From contig CAZLIC010000015.1 in NCBI GenBank assembly GCA_964559535.1, positions 1 to 64,000 on the forward strand: a DNA stretch of 64,000 nt, written 5' to 3'. Shown one piece after another: positions 25,935 through 34,905 of this stretch (the first letter of the stretch is position 1; each line of letters starts with the position of its first letter). The notes under the pieces were generated by a model that did not search any database, had not been told where the DNA came from, and saw nothing but the letters and a program-made list of their open reading frames with translations. The stretch comes from CAZLIC01 sp964559535. Lineage in GTDB: Bacteria; Pseudomonadota; Alphaproteobacteria; Rhodobacterales; Rhodobacteraceae. Both the position numbers and the translations under genes were made by a program.

Positions 25935-27968
25935 TTATGCGCCCGGGTTCTTGTAGAGACCGCGCCAGTCGATGGCCTTGGCGCCGAAGTCGAGGCGGCA
26001 CTTGATCTCGACCCCGTCGACGTCGAAGCCGTTGCGGGTCTCGATGTAAGCACCCTGCTGACCCTCCAGATAGGCATACTCGATGGTGTCGATCTGGTTG
26101 GGGCTGGCCGCGAGATACCAGGCGGTGGGGCTCGCGGCATCGAGGCGGGGTTCGCTGATGGGCGAGAGCGTCCGGATCGACTGCGGCACCACCTTGGTGC
26201 TGTCGGCAGGCACGAGGTTCTGCGCCACCAACTGCTCGGCCTTCAGTTCAAGCGCAGCTGGCACGATCAGGAAAGCCGGGCGGATATTCAGCACGGTCTT
26301 CTTGTCAAAGCCGGTCTGCAGCGCCATCGCCGCCCGCGCCGCGCCCACCGCATCGACCGCCAGCGCCGTGCCGGTTCCGGCCAGGTTCTTGTGCGTGGTG
26401 TGAAACAGCGCGTTGCCATCGGCCATGGCGGGGTTGGCGGTGATGATGCCCCAGACCACGTCCGATTCCAGCTGGGCGATCGAGTTGCCGTACATCGCCG
26501 GGATCCGGGTGAAGGCATCCAGATCGTCGTTGATCAGGGTCTGGCGGGTGATGGCCACCACCCGGCCGTAGGTCTTGACCTTGTAGCTTTCCTTGCTTTC
26601 GCCGAGCGTGCCGCGCTTGAACTCGCCGCTTTCACCGACCTCCAGCAGCTGCGGCGCTTCGCCCAACTGGACCCGGTTCATCGCCTTGAAGTCGGTGGCG
26701 AGCACCTGGCGGCAGAACAGCATGAAGGTGCGGGGATAGGTCTCGTAGGCCTGCCGCAGCGTCTTGTTGGTGACGGCCGACAGGATTTCGGGGAAGTCGG
26801 ATGTGGAATGCAGCGAGCGCGTCGCCACCTCGTCGCGCGACAGACCGCGCGTATTGACCCCGGCATTGGCCAAGCTTTCGCGGGCCAGTTCGAGGAGCGA
26901 CATGCCGCGGTATTGGCGGGCAGAGTCGTCGAGCTGAAACAGCGTCGGGCTGTAGCGGTGCAACAGCGCATTGGCTACGGCATCCCGGCGGGTGATGCGT
27001 TCATCCCGGCCGCCGAGCGGGATCGAGACATGCGGAAAGGTGCGAGTCTCGTCCGACCTGGCGGCAACCTGGTCGAGGATCAGGCGGCGGGATTCATCGA
27101 CGGTGACACCGCGTTTCACCAGATCCTCGGCAAAGCCGCGCTCGAGGTTCAGGCGGCCCGCCAGATCGTAGATGGTGGAGACGCGGTCGCGTTCACCCTC
27201 GCGCGCCCGGGTGGCAATGGCTTCGGTATCGGGCGGGGTCACTGGTGCGCCCTGCGGCAGCGCGCGCGTCTCGACGGCACGCGTCTGCGGTTCGGCACCG
27301 GTATTGGTGGGGTCGGTCATCTGGGTCTCCTCGGTCGCATGGGGTTCGGCGGCCGTTGCGGCCGGGGTCTGGGTCGGGTCGATCATCGGGGATGCTCCTT
27401 GTCGGGTGTTGGAAGCGTCCCGGCGATGAAGGACGCAGTCGTGAAGGGATTGGTGGGCGCGGAAACCTGCGGCGGGGTCCGCCCCGACCGGCACGGCCGA
27501 GACCTCGAAGGGCGTCCAGTCCACCGCGCGCCACAACTCGCGGCCGCCATCGGGTTTCGAGACCTCGAAGCGGTGGACCTGGTAGCCGATGGATACCGCC
27601 CGAATGTGCCCGGCCTGAATGTCACGCCAGATCGGCTCGACATCGTCGCGTTCGGAGATGCGGACCAGCGCGATGCCACGGCCGTTTTCAAGGCGGGCGG
27701 AACCGGGGATGACGGAGCCGATGACCGCGTCCAGCGCGCCCAATTCATGCACCTTCAGGAAAGGCGCGCCCGCGTTAAGCCGTTCCAGCCGCACATGGGT
27801 GGGGTCGAGACTGAGTTCCTCGTCGTAGGGCTCGCCGAAGAAACTGGCGCGGCGAACGCGGGCCCCGGCCGACCAGACCACCTCGACGGTGCGGGCGGTC
27901 GCATCGGCCGTGTTCGGCGCAAGCTCCGCCGTCCGGCGCATGGCCGGCAGTTCGATCATCGTGTCCAT
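25935..27968 (-). CDS. Prohead protease fused to major capsid protein
   Basis: A 677-residue fusion. Residues 1-~170 are an HK97-type U35 prohead protease with the catalytic His in KVHELGALDA (H74) and Ser in HIRAVSIGYQV (S126). After a Pro/Thr/Glu-rich linker (~175-250) comes an N-terminal scaffold-like region, and then the HK97-fold capsid domain (residues ~350-677, for example GNALFHTTHKNLAGTGTALA). Start 27968 is chosen because it lies 4 bases after the portal stop. Presumably the protease cuts the linker and itself during maturation. Such fusions are known but uncommon. Confidence 0.9.
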   Translation of the reverse strand: MDTMIELPAMRRTAELAPNTADATARTVEVVWSAGARVRRASFFGEPYDEELSLDPTHVRLERLNAGAPFLKVHELGALDAVIGSVIPGSARLENGRGIALVRISERDDVEPIWRDIQAGHIRAVSIGYQVHRFEVSKPDGGRELWRAVDWTPFEVSAVPVGADPAAGFRAHQSLHDCVLHRRDASNTRQGASPMIDPTQTPAATAAEPHATEETQMTDPTNTGAEPQTRAVETRALPQGAPVTPPDTEAIATRAREGERDRVSTIYDLAGRLNLERGFAEDLVKRGVTVDESRRLILDQVAARSDETRTFPHVSIPLGGRDERITRRDAVANALLHRYSPTLFQLDDSARQYRGMSLLELARESLANAGVNTRGLSRDEVATRSLHSTSDFPEILSAVTNKTLRQAYETYPRTFMLFCRQVLATDFKAMNRVQLGEAPQLLEVGESGEFKRGTLGESKESYKVKTYGRVVAITRQTLINDDLDAFTRIPAMYGNSIAQLESDVVWGIITANPAMADGNALFHTTHKNLAGTGTALAVDAVGAARAAMALQTGFDKKTVLNIRPAFLIVPAALELKAEQLVAQNLVPADSTKVVPQSIRTLSPISEPRLDAASPTAWYLAASPNQIDTIEYAYLEGQQGAYIETRNGFDVDGVEIKCRLDFGAKAIDWRGLYKNPGA

Positions 27969-27972
27969 GGGG

Positions 27973-29493
27973 TCAGTCCTGTTGGGCGGCGTCGGGTTGC
28001 GCCGGGTCGTCTTCGGGGTCGGCGGCCGGATCGCTCGTTTGCGCGCTGCCGGTTTTCGTGACGCGGCGCGGATCGCTGTCGAGGACGAGACCGAGGGCAT
28101 CCAGCTTGGCATTGGTCGCGGCGATTTCCGCCAGCACGGCGTCGGGGTTGCGACCCTGACGGGCGATCACCTCTGCCAAAGTCATGGTGCCCGACCGGAT
28201 CGACAGCAGGTTCGCCATTGCATCCTTCTGCGGATCGACCGCCTCGAACTTCGGCGGCGACCATTCCACCGGCACATCCGGTATCGGGATCTGACCCGCC
28301 GCCCATGCCGCTTCAGTGAACCAGCGCCAGACCGGGGCGCAGAACATCGGGATGAACAGCTGCCATTGCACGGCGTCGATCTGGCGGCGGAACTCGACCA
28401 GCCCCGCCCGGATCGAGGAGTAGTTCACCTGGCTGAGATCGCCGGTCAGCAATTCGTAGGGCACCCGGAACCCGGCCGAGATCGTGTGCAGGCTGGCCCT
28501 TTTGTATTCGCCATAGCCCCCCGTGGCGGACGGCTGGTTGAACCGGATGTCCTTGCCGCCGCGCGCATAGGCGATCAGCCCCGGTTCGAACTGCTCGACC
28601 CTGTTGCCATCGGCATCGACCACGGTGGGTGCTATGCCCTGTTGGGTTTCGTCGTCGCCAAAGACGATGGCGGTGACGCAGGCCTCGGTCTTCTTGCGGA
28701 CCAGCTCGGCCACTTCGTAGTCGTCGAGGTCGCGCAGGTACCGGATCACCGGTGCGCCCCAAGGCACGCCGCGCGCCTGCGTGCGCTGTTTTTCATAGAC
28801 ATGGGCGATCTCGGTCGCGGGAACCGGGCGGCTGTCGATGCCGCCACGCAAGGCCCCATGCGCATCGCCGGGGTGTTCGGGATGCAGCCAATAGGCGCGA
28901 CGTTTGCCGACCGGGTCGAATTCGATGCCCTGCACGATACGATCCGCGCCGACGTTGCTGGACTTGGTGGCATCGAGAAAGTCGGCCTCGAGCACCTGCA
29001 ATTGCAGCGGCACCGCCAGCCCATCGCTGGCCCGCCGCAGCCTGCGCCGCACCAGCACCTCGCCCGCTTCGACCATTTCGCGGCAGATCAGCGTCTGCAG
29101 CCCGTAGAAATCGAGTTGACCATCGGCGTCGCAATCAGCCGTCCAGCGGGTGAAAAGGGAATCGACCTTGCGGTCCAGCTTGTCATCGCCGCTGGCGGCA
29201 CGGGGCATAATGCCAGAACCGATGATGTTGTTCACCAGCACCGCCACGGCCTTGGCCGCATGCGGGTTGTTGCGCACCAGATCGCGCATCCGGTCGCGCA
29301 ACAGCGCCCCGGCAACACCGATCTCGGTGTCGGCAGAAGATCCCGGCGTGCGCCAGCCGTCGGTGCGCCGCCCCTTGGACGCTCCGTCATAGCCGCGCGT
29401 CAGGGTTTCGAAGGCCTGTCGCGCCAGCACGCGCCGGGCCGCCATGCGCGGGGCGACCGAGGCGATGGCATGGTCCATCCAGTTCGCCGGCAT
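27973..29493 (-). CDS. Lambda-type portal protein
   Basis: A 506-residue protein that forms the dodecameric DNA gateway. It carries the lambda gpB family features RDLVRNNPHAAKAVAVLVNN, GSGIMPRA, the GVPWGAPVIRYLRDLDDYE element and YSSIRAGLVEFRRQIDA. The C-terminus is acidic (DPAADPEDDPAQPDAAQQD). The start shares one base with the gpW-like gene stop. Confidence 0.95.
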   Translation of the reverse strand: MPANWMDHAIASVAPRMAARRVLARQAFETLTRGYDGASKGRRTDGWRTPGSSADTEIGVAGALLRDRMRDLVRNNPHAAKAVAVLVNNIIGSGIMPRAASGDDKLDRKVDSLFTRWTADCDADGQLDFYGLQTLICREMVEAGEVLVRRRLRRASDGLAVPLQLQVLEADFLDATKSSNVGADRIVQGIEFDPVGKRRAYWLHPEHPGDAHGALRGGIDSRPVPATEIAHVYEKQRTQARGVPWGAPVIRYLRDLDDYEVAELVRKKTEACVTAIVFGDDETQQGIAPTVVDADGNRVEQFEPGLIAYARGGKDIRFNQPSATGGYGEYKRASLHTISAGFRVPYELLTGDLSQVNYSSIRAGLVEFRRQIDAVQWQLFIPMFCAPVWRWFTEAAWAAGQIPIPDVPVEWSPPKFEAVDPQKDAMANLLSIRSGTMTLAEVIARQGRNPDAVLAEIAATNAKLDALGLVLDSDPRRVTKTGSAQTSDPAADPEDDPAQPDAAQQD

Positions 29494-29702
29494 CAGCGAT
29501 CCCCGCGGCTGAAGCCTGCCAACCCGGCAACTGGCAGCGGCCGCGTCGTTCCGGCGATGGCGCGTTCGATGGTTCGGATGCGGCCCAGGAGATCCTCGGC
29601 CGAACCATAGTCTACGGATTTCCCATCATAGCTGACGCGGGTCGTGCCGCTAGCATAGGCCCGGCGCAGCGCGGCGAGTTCGGCTTCCGTCCAGTCTGCC
29701 AT
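29493..29702 (-). CDS. gpW-like head-tail joining protein
   Basis: A 69-residue protein: MADWTEAELAALRRAYASGT, then a beta pair YDGKSVDYGSAEDLLGRI. The acidic helix-strand-helix pattern and the place between terminase and portal match lambda gpW, which completes the head before tail joining. Confidence 0.88.
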   Translation of the reverse strand: MADWTEAELAALRRAYASGTTRVSYDGKSVDYGSAEDLLGRIRTIERAIAGTTRPLPVAGLAGFSRGDR

Positions 29703-29703
29703 G

Positions 29704-31707
29704 TCAGAACCATCCTCCGCGTCGGCCAAGCCAATCCGACTGCCGTTTTCCCTGGGGTGCGGCTTGCGGCCGGTTGACCCGCCCCGCACCATCGATTTCC
29801 GTTGGCGCCGCCCCGAGTTGATCCTCGAGATCGCGCCATTTCTCGTCGGTCCAGCGATCGGCACCCGCGATCCAGGCGGCGGCGCGGGCGTAGACCCGGC
29901 AATCCAGCGCCTCGTTGCGTTCACGCAGCTTCTGCCATTCCAGCCGGGCGAAGCCGCGCTTCGTACGCACCGTCACAAGCTGTTCGGCCACGAACTGCTT
30001 CAGCCATTCGTTCTCGATCCAATGCGGCAGATGCACCGATCCCGGCGGGAACGCCGCCCCATCGGCCATGTCCTCTTCGGTCGGCCGCGCCAGCCGCAGG
30101 AAACGATAGGTCTCGGCCTTGAAGGTCGACACCGCAACCGTCCAAAGCCGGGCCCCGCGCCGCAAGCGTTTCCCGCCTTCGGTCGCGTCGACAAAGGTCG
30201 GCCCCGACACCGGGCTCGAACGATTGAACCCCTCGACACCTTTGACCGGCGACACCTGTGCGAAGCCCTGCGCCCGCGACCAGGAATACACCGCCGGAGC
30301 CTCGTAACCGGTGTCGATGGCAAGCCGGGCGATGCGAAGATGCGCCCCGCGTTCGTGCGGCCAGGACCTATCCAGCAGCGCCGTCAGTTCCGACCATGCA
30401 TCATGCCGGTCTGGCCCACCCTCGATCACCACGTGATCGACGAGCCAGCTCTCCAACCCGCGACCCCAGGCCCAGACATCGACCTCGATCCGGTCCTTCT
30501 GCACGTCGGCCCCGGCGGTCAGGAACAGCCCGCCCGAAGGCACGGTACCAGATTTCCAGCGCTCGCGCCGGTCGTAGAGCCGCTGCCAGTCAGGTGCTTC
30601 GCCGGTTTCGACCCAGGTTTCGCCAAGGATCGTGTTGCGGAACGCCTTGATCGCCTCGTCCGATCCTTGGGCCGCTTCCCATGACCGCACGATCCGCTCC
30701 CAACTCAGCCAGCCGATCGGCGAGTACAGAGCCGAGAGGTGATACCCGACCGTGGTCGGATCGGCGGCAACGGCCGTCGCCCGCCATTCGCCAGCCTCCA
30801 GCATCGCCGTCTTGTGGTGCTCGCCGATGGGCTGATCGCAGCCCTCGCAATGATATTCTGCCGTTTCCGGCCGCCCTTTATGCCAGCGCAGCCGGTCGAA
30901 CTTCAGCCATTGGGAATGGCCGCAATGCGGGCACGGCACGAAATACCGGCGCTGATCGCTCGCCTCGTATTCCCGCTCGATCCGGCTCAGGCCCCGGATG
31001 GTGGGGGTTGAGACCAGGAAGACCTTGCGCCGATGGGCAAAGGTAAGCGATCGCGCTTCGGCCAGCGTGACGGGGTCACCTTCCTCATCGGCCGAGGCCG
31101 GATAGGCATCAACCTCGTCGAGAAAGATGTAGCGCGCGGGGGTCGAGCGCAGCCCGACCGCCGAGTTCGCCCCGGTCATGATCAGGATGCCGCCCGCGAA
31201 TTCCTTCGATAGCATCGTATTGCCCGCGTCCCGCGATCGCGCCGGTTTGACCCGCTCCCGTAGGTCGGGGCTTTCGTCGATCAGCGGGTCGATCCGCTGG
31301 CGCGAGTTGCGTTTCGCCAGTTCAACGGTCGGCTGGACCGCCAGCATCGGCCCCGGTGCCTGGTGGATGGCAAATCCGATCCAGTTGTTGCCCGCTTCGG
31401 TCGCCCCGACCTGTGCCGCCTTCATGAACACGATGCGCTGCATCACATCGCCGGGCGACAGGCGGTCCATGATCTCGCGCATGTAAGGCGTGCGCGCCGT
31501 GCGATAGCGCCCCGGTTCAGCCGATGCGCGACCCGACAGCATCCGGTGCTTGTCGGCCCATTGCGAAACTGTCAGGTCCGGGTCTGGCGTCAGCCCCGCG
31601 CCCCAGGTGCGCAGGATCTCCGCTGCGCCGTCGAAATCCGTTAGGCTGTCATCATCACCGGAAGTCAGGCCGGACCTCGGCAAGTTCGTCGAGGTGGGCA
31701 CTGACAT
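29704..31707 (-). CDS. Terminase large subunit, lambda GpA type
   Basis: A 667-residue packaging ATPase/nuclease. The N-terminal ATPase contains a modified P-loop (VFMKAAQVGATEAGNNWIG) and a Walker B-like RYIFLDEVDAYPA. A zinc ribbon follows (CPHCGHSQ...CEGC). The C-terminal nuclease region contains GADVQKDRIEVDVWAWGRG. The C-terminal tail is proline/arginine-rich and may bind the portal. A GpA-type terminase normally cuts at cos sites, so the phage probably packages unit-length genomes with cohesive ends. Confidence 0.95.
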   Translation of the reverse strand: MSVPTSTNLPRSGLTSGDDDSLTDFDGAAEILRTWGAGLTPDPDLTVSQWADKHRMLSGRASAEPGRYRTARTPYMREIMDRLSPGDVMQRIVFMKAAQVGATEAGNNWIGFAIHQAPGPMLAVQPTVELAKRNSRQRIDPLIDESPDLRERVKPARSRDAGNTMLSKEFAGGILIMTGANSAVGLRSTPARYIFLDEVDAYPASADEEGDPVTLAEARSLTFAHRRKVFLVSTPTIRGLSRIEREYEASDQRRYFVPCPHCGHSQWLKFDRLRWHKGRPETAEYHCEGCDQPIGEHHKTAMLEAGEWRATAVAADPTTVGYHLSALYSPIGWLSWERIVRSWEAAQGSDEAIKAFRNTILGETWVETGEAPDWQRLYDRRERWKSGTVPSGGLFLTAGADVQKDRIEVDVWAWGRGLESWLVDHVVIEGGPDRHDAWSELTALLDRSWPHERGAHLRIARLAIDTGYEAPAVYSWSRAQGFAQVSPVKGVEGFNRSSPVSGPTFVDATEGGKRLRRGARLWTVAVSTFKAETYRFLRLARPTEEDMADGAAFPPGSVHLPHWIENEWLKQFVAEQLVTVRTKRGFARLEWQKLRERNEALDCRVYARAAAWIAGADRWTDEKWRDLEDQLGAAPTEIDGAGRVNRPQAAPQGKRQSDWLGRRGGWF

Positions 31708-32215
31708 GTTTTTCCAAGGCCTTCTGCATTGCGGCCGGTTCCACGCCCAGTTCCGCCGCCATCAATGCCGACGACCGCGCGGGCCAGTTCACCCAAGCGT
31801 CCCGCACCTCCCGCGCCAGCCGGAACACCAGCGACAGCGCGCGTGCCCGCTCGATCAACTCCCCCTTCAGCTTCTGCAGCCGGATGCGCCGCTCCTGCGC
31901 CTTCAGAACCTCGTTGGCGGTCTTGGCCTGCAGGTAGGTCGTGCCCCCGCCAACCGCTGGCACCGCCAGCCCCTGTTCGCGCAGCGTGTCGCCGACCGCA
32001 GCGACGGCGGCCTCGGGGACCGCCTTCATCTTCAGTTCGGGCGGCTTCCGGGTCTTCGACGGATCGGTGGTTTCCGCCCGGCGCACATCGCTGGCGGCCG
32101 CGTTGATGCTGCCATCCGCGAACAGCACAAGCCGTTCGGCCGTCTTCGCCTTCTGGATCGCGCCCCGCGACAGGCCAACATGCGCGGCGTACTGGCGCTC
32201 GCTCATGCCCTGCAT
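31655..32215 (-). CDS. Terminase small subunit/DNA-packaging protein
   Basis: A 186-residue protein with an N-terminal helix-turn-helix of the Nu1 type (MSERQYAAHVGLSRGAIQKA), an extended linker, and a C-terminal coiled region (LQKLKGELIERARALSLVFR). It recognises the packaging site and recruits the large subunit, whose start lies inside this gene (53-base overlap). Two ATGs are possible (32215 or 32206). The later one leaves more room behind the promoter upstream. Confidence 0.85.
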   Translation of the reverse strand: MQGMSERQYAAHVGLSRGAIQKAKTAERLVLFADGSINAAASDVRRAETTDPSKTRKPPELKMKAVPEAAVAAVGDTLREQGLAVPAVGGGTTYLQAKTANEVLKAQERRIRLQKLKGELIERARALSLVFRLAREVRDAWVNWPARSSALMAAELGVEPAAMQKALEKHVSAHLDELAEVRPDFR

Positions 32216-32226
32216 TGGCGACTCCG

Positions 32227-32265
32227 ATTATCATTCAAAAACATATGCTTATCGAGTTGATAAGC
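32227..32265 (-). promoter_or_regulatory. Probable late promoter with overlapping palindromic operator
   Basis: On the minus strand a -10-like GATAAT (32232-32227) lies 17 bases after TCGATA (32255-32250). The -35 area is covered by a perfect inverted repeat GCTTATC-gagtt-GATAAGC (32247-32265). It sits just ahead of the terminase genes that begin the late operon. A repressor or late activator could bind the dyad; which one is unknown. Confidence 0.5.
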
Positions 32266-32326
32266 GTCCCGGACAGAGCGAACGTGTCTCCACAAGAACG
32301 ATGCAACTCAGCACGGAGCCACCGAA

Positions 32327-32551
32327 ATGACCCGCCGCGCACAAGACAACACGAAAGCCCTCGACGCCTTCATCGGCAAGAAGGCCGAGATCGACGCGAT
32401 GCTCGCCCGACTTCAGGCGCTCAGCGACGACCATTTCAACTTCGATCCGGACGCGGTCAATTGGGGCAGCGTCGGCTCGATCAGCAGCGTCGCCAGCGAC
32501 CTCCGGAAGATCACCGATTTCCTTTTCGGCGAGGGCGAACACGCCGAGTAA
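32327..32551 (+). CDS. Small hypothetical phage protein
   Basis: A 74-residue, acidic, mostly helical protein (KALDAFIGKKAEIDAMLARL; DHFNFDPDAVNWGSVGSISS; DLRKITDFLFGEGEHAE). It is transcribed away from the late operon and starts about 110 bases from the terminase gene across the shared control region. No family is recognised. Confidence 0.65.
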   Translation: MTRRAQDNTKALDAFIGKKAEIDAMLARLQALSDDHFNFDPDAVNWGSVGSISSVASDLRKITDFLFGEGEHAE

Positions 32552-32636
32552 CCCAGCCAGCCATCCCGCCAGCCCCGCCCTGCGGGGCTTGGCCTCGTAG
32601 AAGGGCCCGCATCCCGCGCGCCCCGACACGGAGACA

Positions 32637-33212
32637 ATGATGACCCAGCTTTCCGATACCCAAGCCTTGATCCTGAGCGCCGCCGCCCAACGGCCCGAGC
32701 GCATCGCAATGCCGCTGCCCGAGAGCCTGCGCGGTGGGGCCGTCGCTAAGGTGGTCGGCGCGATGATTGCCAAGGGGCTCCTGCAGGAGGTCGATGCCGA
32801 CCTGCGCAAGGGCGAACCCATGTGGCGCGAAACCGGCGATGGCCACGGCGTCACGCTGGTCGCCACCGACGCAGGGTTCGCCGCCATCGGCATCGAGCCC
32901 GAAGGCGCGAACCGCGCCCCCGAGGGCGCGACGGACGCGCGGACAGTGGAAGCCGCGCCCGACACCCCCGCCGAACCCGACACCGCGCCCAAGGCGCGCA
33001 CTCAGCGCGAGGGCACCAAGCAGGCCAAGCTGATCGCCATGCTGCGCGCGCCGGACGGCGCGACCATCGAGGAGATCATGGTCGCCCTCGACTGGGCGGC
33101 ACACACGATCAGGGGCGCGATGGCTGGAGCGCTGAAAAAGAAGCTCGGGCTCGAGGTGACCTCGGAGAAGGTCGAGGGGCGCGGACGGGTCTATCGACTG
33201 CCCGCTGGCTGA
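32637..33212 (+). CDS. DUF3489 protein
   Basis: A 191-residue protein. The N-terminal half resembles a winged-helix unit (LSDTQALILSAAAQRPERIA, AKVVGAMIAKGLLQEV). A charged linker (residues ~105-130) leads to the DUF3489 domain (TKQAKLIAMLRAPDGATIEE, WAAHTIRGAMAGALKKKLGL), which looks like a second winged helix. DUF3489 genes are frequent in alphaproteobacterial prophages and integrative elements. The likely role is DNA binding; the target is unknown. Confidence 0.85.
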   Translation: MMTQLSDTQALILSAAAQRPERIAMPLPESLRGGAVAKVVGAMIAKGLLQEVDADLRKGEPMWRETGDGHGVTLVATDAGFAAIGIEPEGANRAPEGATDARTVEAAPDTPAEPDTAPKARTQREGTKQAKLIAMLRAPDGATIEEIMVALDWAAHTIRGAMAGALKKKLGLEVTSEKVEGRGRVYRLPAG

Positions 33213-33266
33213 TCGGTTTGCCGCTGAAGACCCTATTGCCGCCGTCCCATCAGGGGCGGCGGTTTT

Positions 33267-33461
33267 TCATTGCATCGACAGCAGATCGCGCGCCGCCGCC
33301 TGCAGGATGTCCTGCGCCATGCGAGGCTCACAAGTATAGATGCCGCCCGGTTCAGGTTCGCCGACATTGTCCTCGAACCATTGCCGACCCTCGTCCGAGA
33401 TCGGACGCAGGACCACGATGGTCCCGTGGTTGTTGATCTCGATGTGTTGCCAGTCGGACAT
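33267..33461 (-). CDS. Small hypothetical protein
   Basis: A 64-residue protein: WQHIEINNHGTIVVLRPISD, then EGRQWFEDNVGEPEPGGIYT. A short beta-strand pattern is followed by a helix. It resembles small phage or plasmid proteins of unknown role that often carry an IVLRPLSEEGRQW-type core. It converges with the DUF3489 gene. Confidence 0.65.
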   Translation of the reverse strand: MSDWQHIEINNHGTIVVLRPISDEGRQWFEDNVGEPEPGGIYTCEPRMAQDILQAAARDLLSMQ

Positions 33462-33502
33462 GTACCAAGGCTAGCATCCGTCGCTTGGCACCGCCAGCGG
33501 GG

Positions 33503-33718
33503 TCAGAAGCGGCGCCATTGCTCGAACAACCGCCGCAAGGCGTAACTGCGGCCGAGCGAGACGATTGTGAACACCGCGCCTATCTTCAGGTTCTGCGCCA
33601 GCGTCGTCTGCAGCCCGAAAACAGGGAAGATCAGGATCTGCGTGACGACGGCGACGCCGTAGCCGACGACCACGTTCGCGACGGCTTCGACGAGCGACAT
33701 GGCGCGTGACTGCTTCAT
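33503..33718 (-). CDS. DUF7220-like small membrane protein
   Basis: A 71-residue protein with two hydrophobic helices (VVVGYGVAVVTQILIFPVFG and KIGAVFTIVSLGRSYALRRL) and a start MKQSRAMSLVEAVANVVVGY that I recall as typical of the DUF7220 family in phages. The ATG overlaps the stop of the second methyltransferase-locus frame as ATGA, an arrangement relevant to whether that frame is translated. Confidence 0.75.
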   Translation of the reverse strand: MKQSRAMSLVEAVANVVVGYGVAVVTQILIFPVFGLQTTLAQNLKIGAVFTIVSLGRSYALRRLFEQWRRF

Positions 33719-34905
33719 GTTGCCACCTCATCCATCGGCCAGCAGTTCAGCCGCGAGAGTTCGCAGCGCATGCGCCGCAACCAAGGGGACCACGCCGTTG
33801 CCACAGAGGCGAAGCCGGTCCACCCGGTGGGCCAGCCCATCAGCGCCTCGACGAACAGCGGGTTCAAGGTCCGGCGCGCATCGGAGGTATCGTTCCCAGC
33901 CATCGGCATCGCCAGGACCTGGCGGCCAAGCAGACCGTTCACCGGCGTGTTCGCCAATGTCGTCGCCCCGTCCTTGTGATCCCGCGCAGTCGGCGTCATC
34001 CACATCCCCGCCGCGTGGGTCAGATCGGCCGACCGCCGATTGCCCGCGCTCGGCTTGCAGCCGTCGTTCGCCATCGGCGTCGGCCAGTCCCGCGCCATCC
34101 GATCCAGACCCTTCTCGTCCTTCCGCTCGCCGCCCCTGCTGCGGAAGCTGTCGATCTGCGGCGTCGGCCACATCGCGGCTGTCGTCGCAAGGTTCATCCC
34201 GTGCTGACCCGCTGCCTGCGACGGCGTCGGTTTCGTCTGCCGGTTCTCGTTGGCGCTGGCCCTTGGTGTCGGCCAGAGGCGCAGCAGTTCCGTCCGATTC
34301 CCGCCACTCGACCGGGTGCCAGAGCAGGCGCGCGGGGTCGGCCAGCTCGTCGCCTTCGCGGATGGCGAGGATGAAGAGCCGTTCGCGCTTATGAGGCGCG
34401 CCGACTTCCGCCGCCGTGAAGAGGCCTGCCGCAAGGCGGTAGCCCATGCCGACCAGTCCGCTGGCAACTTCGGGGAAGCCGAGGCGGAGATGATGGGCGA
34501 CATTCTCGAGGAAGACGAAGGGCGGTTCGACCTCGGCGATGATACGGGCGACATGGGGCCAGAGGTGGCGCGGATCATCCGCACCCCTGCGCTTGCCCGC
34601 GACGGAGAACGGCTGGCACGGATAGCCCGCAGTGACGATGTCCACCGCGCCGCGCCAAGGGCGGCCGTCGAAGGTGGCAACATCGTCCCAGACAACAGCC
34701 TGATCCAGGGACGCGTCTTCCATCCGCGCCACGAGAGTGGCTGCGGCGTAGGTTTCCCGTTCGACATGGCCCACAGCACGATAGCCGGGGATGGCGATGG
34801 TAAGCCCGAGGTCGAGCCCGCCCGCGCCGGAACAGAGGGAGAGGCCGAAGAGACATGCGTCTCCCGCTCCGGAAGCGCGTCCGGTGGAATGTAGAGCCAG
34901 GTCAT
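33715..34905 (-). CDS. Second long frame overlapping the cytosine methyltransferase (WPTP-repeat protein)
   Basis: A 396-codon frame, offset by one base, spans the entire methyltransferase gene. It has its own ATG 4 bases downstream and a stop that overlaps the next gene as ATGA. It contains repeated WPTP blocks (SWPTPRAC, LWPTPRAS, MWPTPQID, DWPTPMAN, MWMTPTAR), then LNPLFVEALMGWPTGWTGF. I recall these from many database entries for phage methylase-associated proteins. Each WPTP corresponds to a LAD block in the catalytic frame. Either both frames are translated, or many WPTP entries are partly shadows. Codon-usage evidence is needed to decide. Confidence 0.35.
   Translation of the reverse strand: MTWLYIPPDALPERETHVSSASPSVPARAGSTSGLPSPSPAIVLWAMSNGKPTPQPLSWRGWKTRPWIRLLSGTMLPPSTAALGAARWTSSLRAIRASRSPSRASAGVRMIRATSGPMSPVSSPRSNRPSSSSRMSPIISASASPKLPADWSAWATALRQASSRRRKSARLISANGSSSSPSAKATSWPTPRACSGTRSSGGNRTELLRLWPTPRASANENRQTKPTPSQAAGQHGMNLATTAAMWPTPQIDSFRSRGGERKDEKGLDRMARDWPTPMANDGCKPSAGNRRSADLTHAAGMWMTPTARDHKDGATTLANTPVNGLLGRQVLAMPMAGNDTSDARRTLNPLFVEALMGWPTGWTGFASVATAWSPWLRRMRCELSRLNCWPMDEVAT

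Noticed and set aside
25872..28061. A 729-codon frame on the plus strand opposite the capsid gene
   Set aside because: It is antisense to a well-supported protease-capsid fusion, has no domain or start signal, and reflects high GC content that keeps antisense frames open.
9937..32215. The cluster as a gene transfer agent
   Set aside because: The tail genes are GTA-like, but the lambda-type terminase and portal, endolysin/holin cassette, replication and recombination genes and integrase point to a phage.
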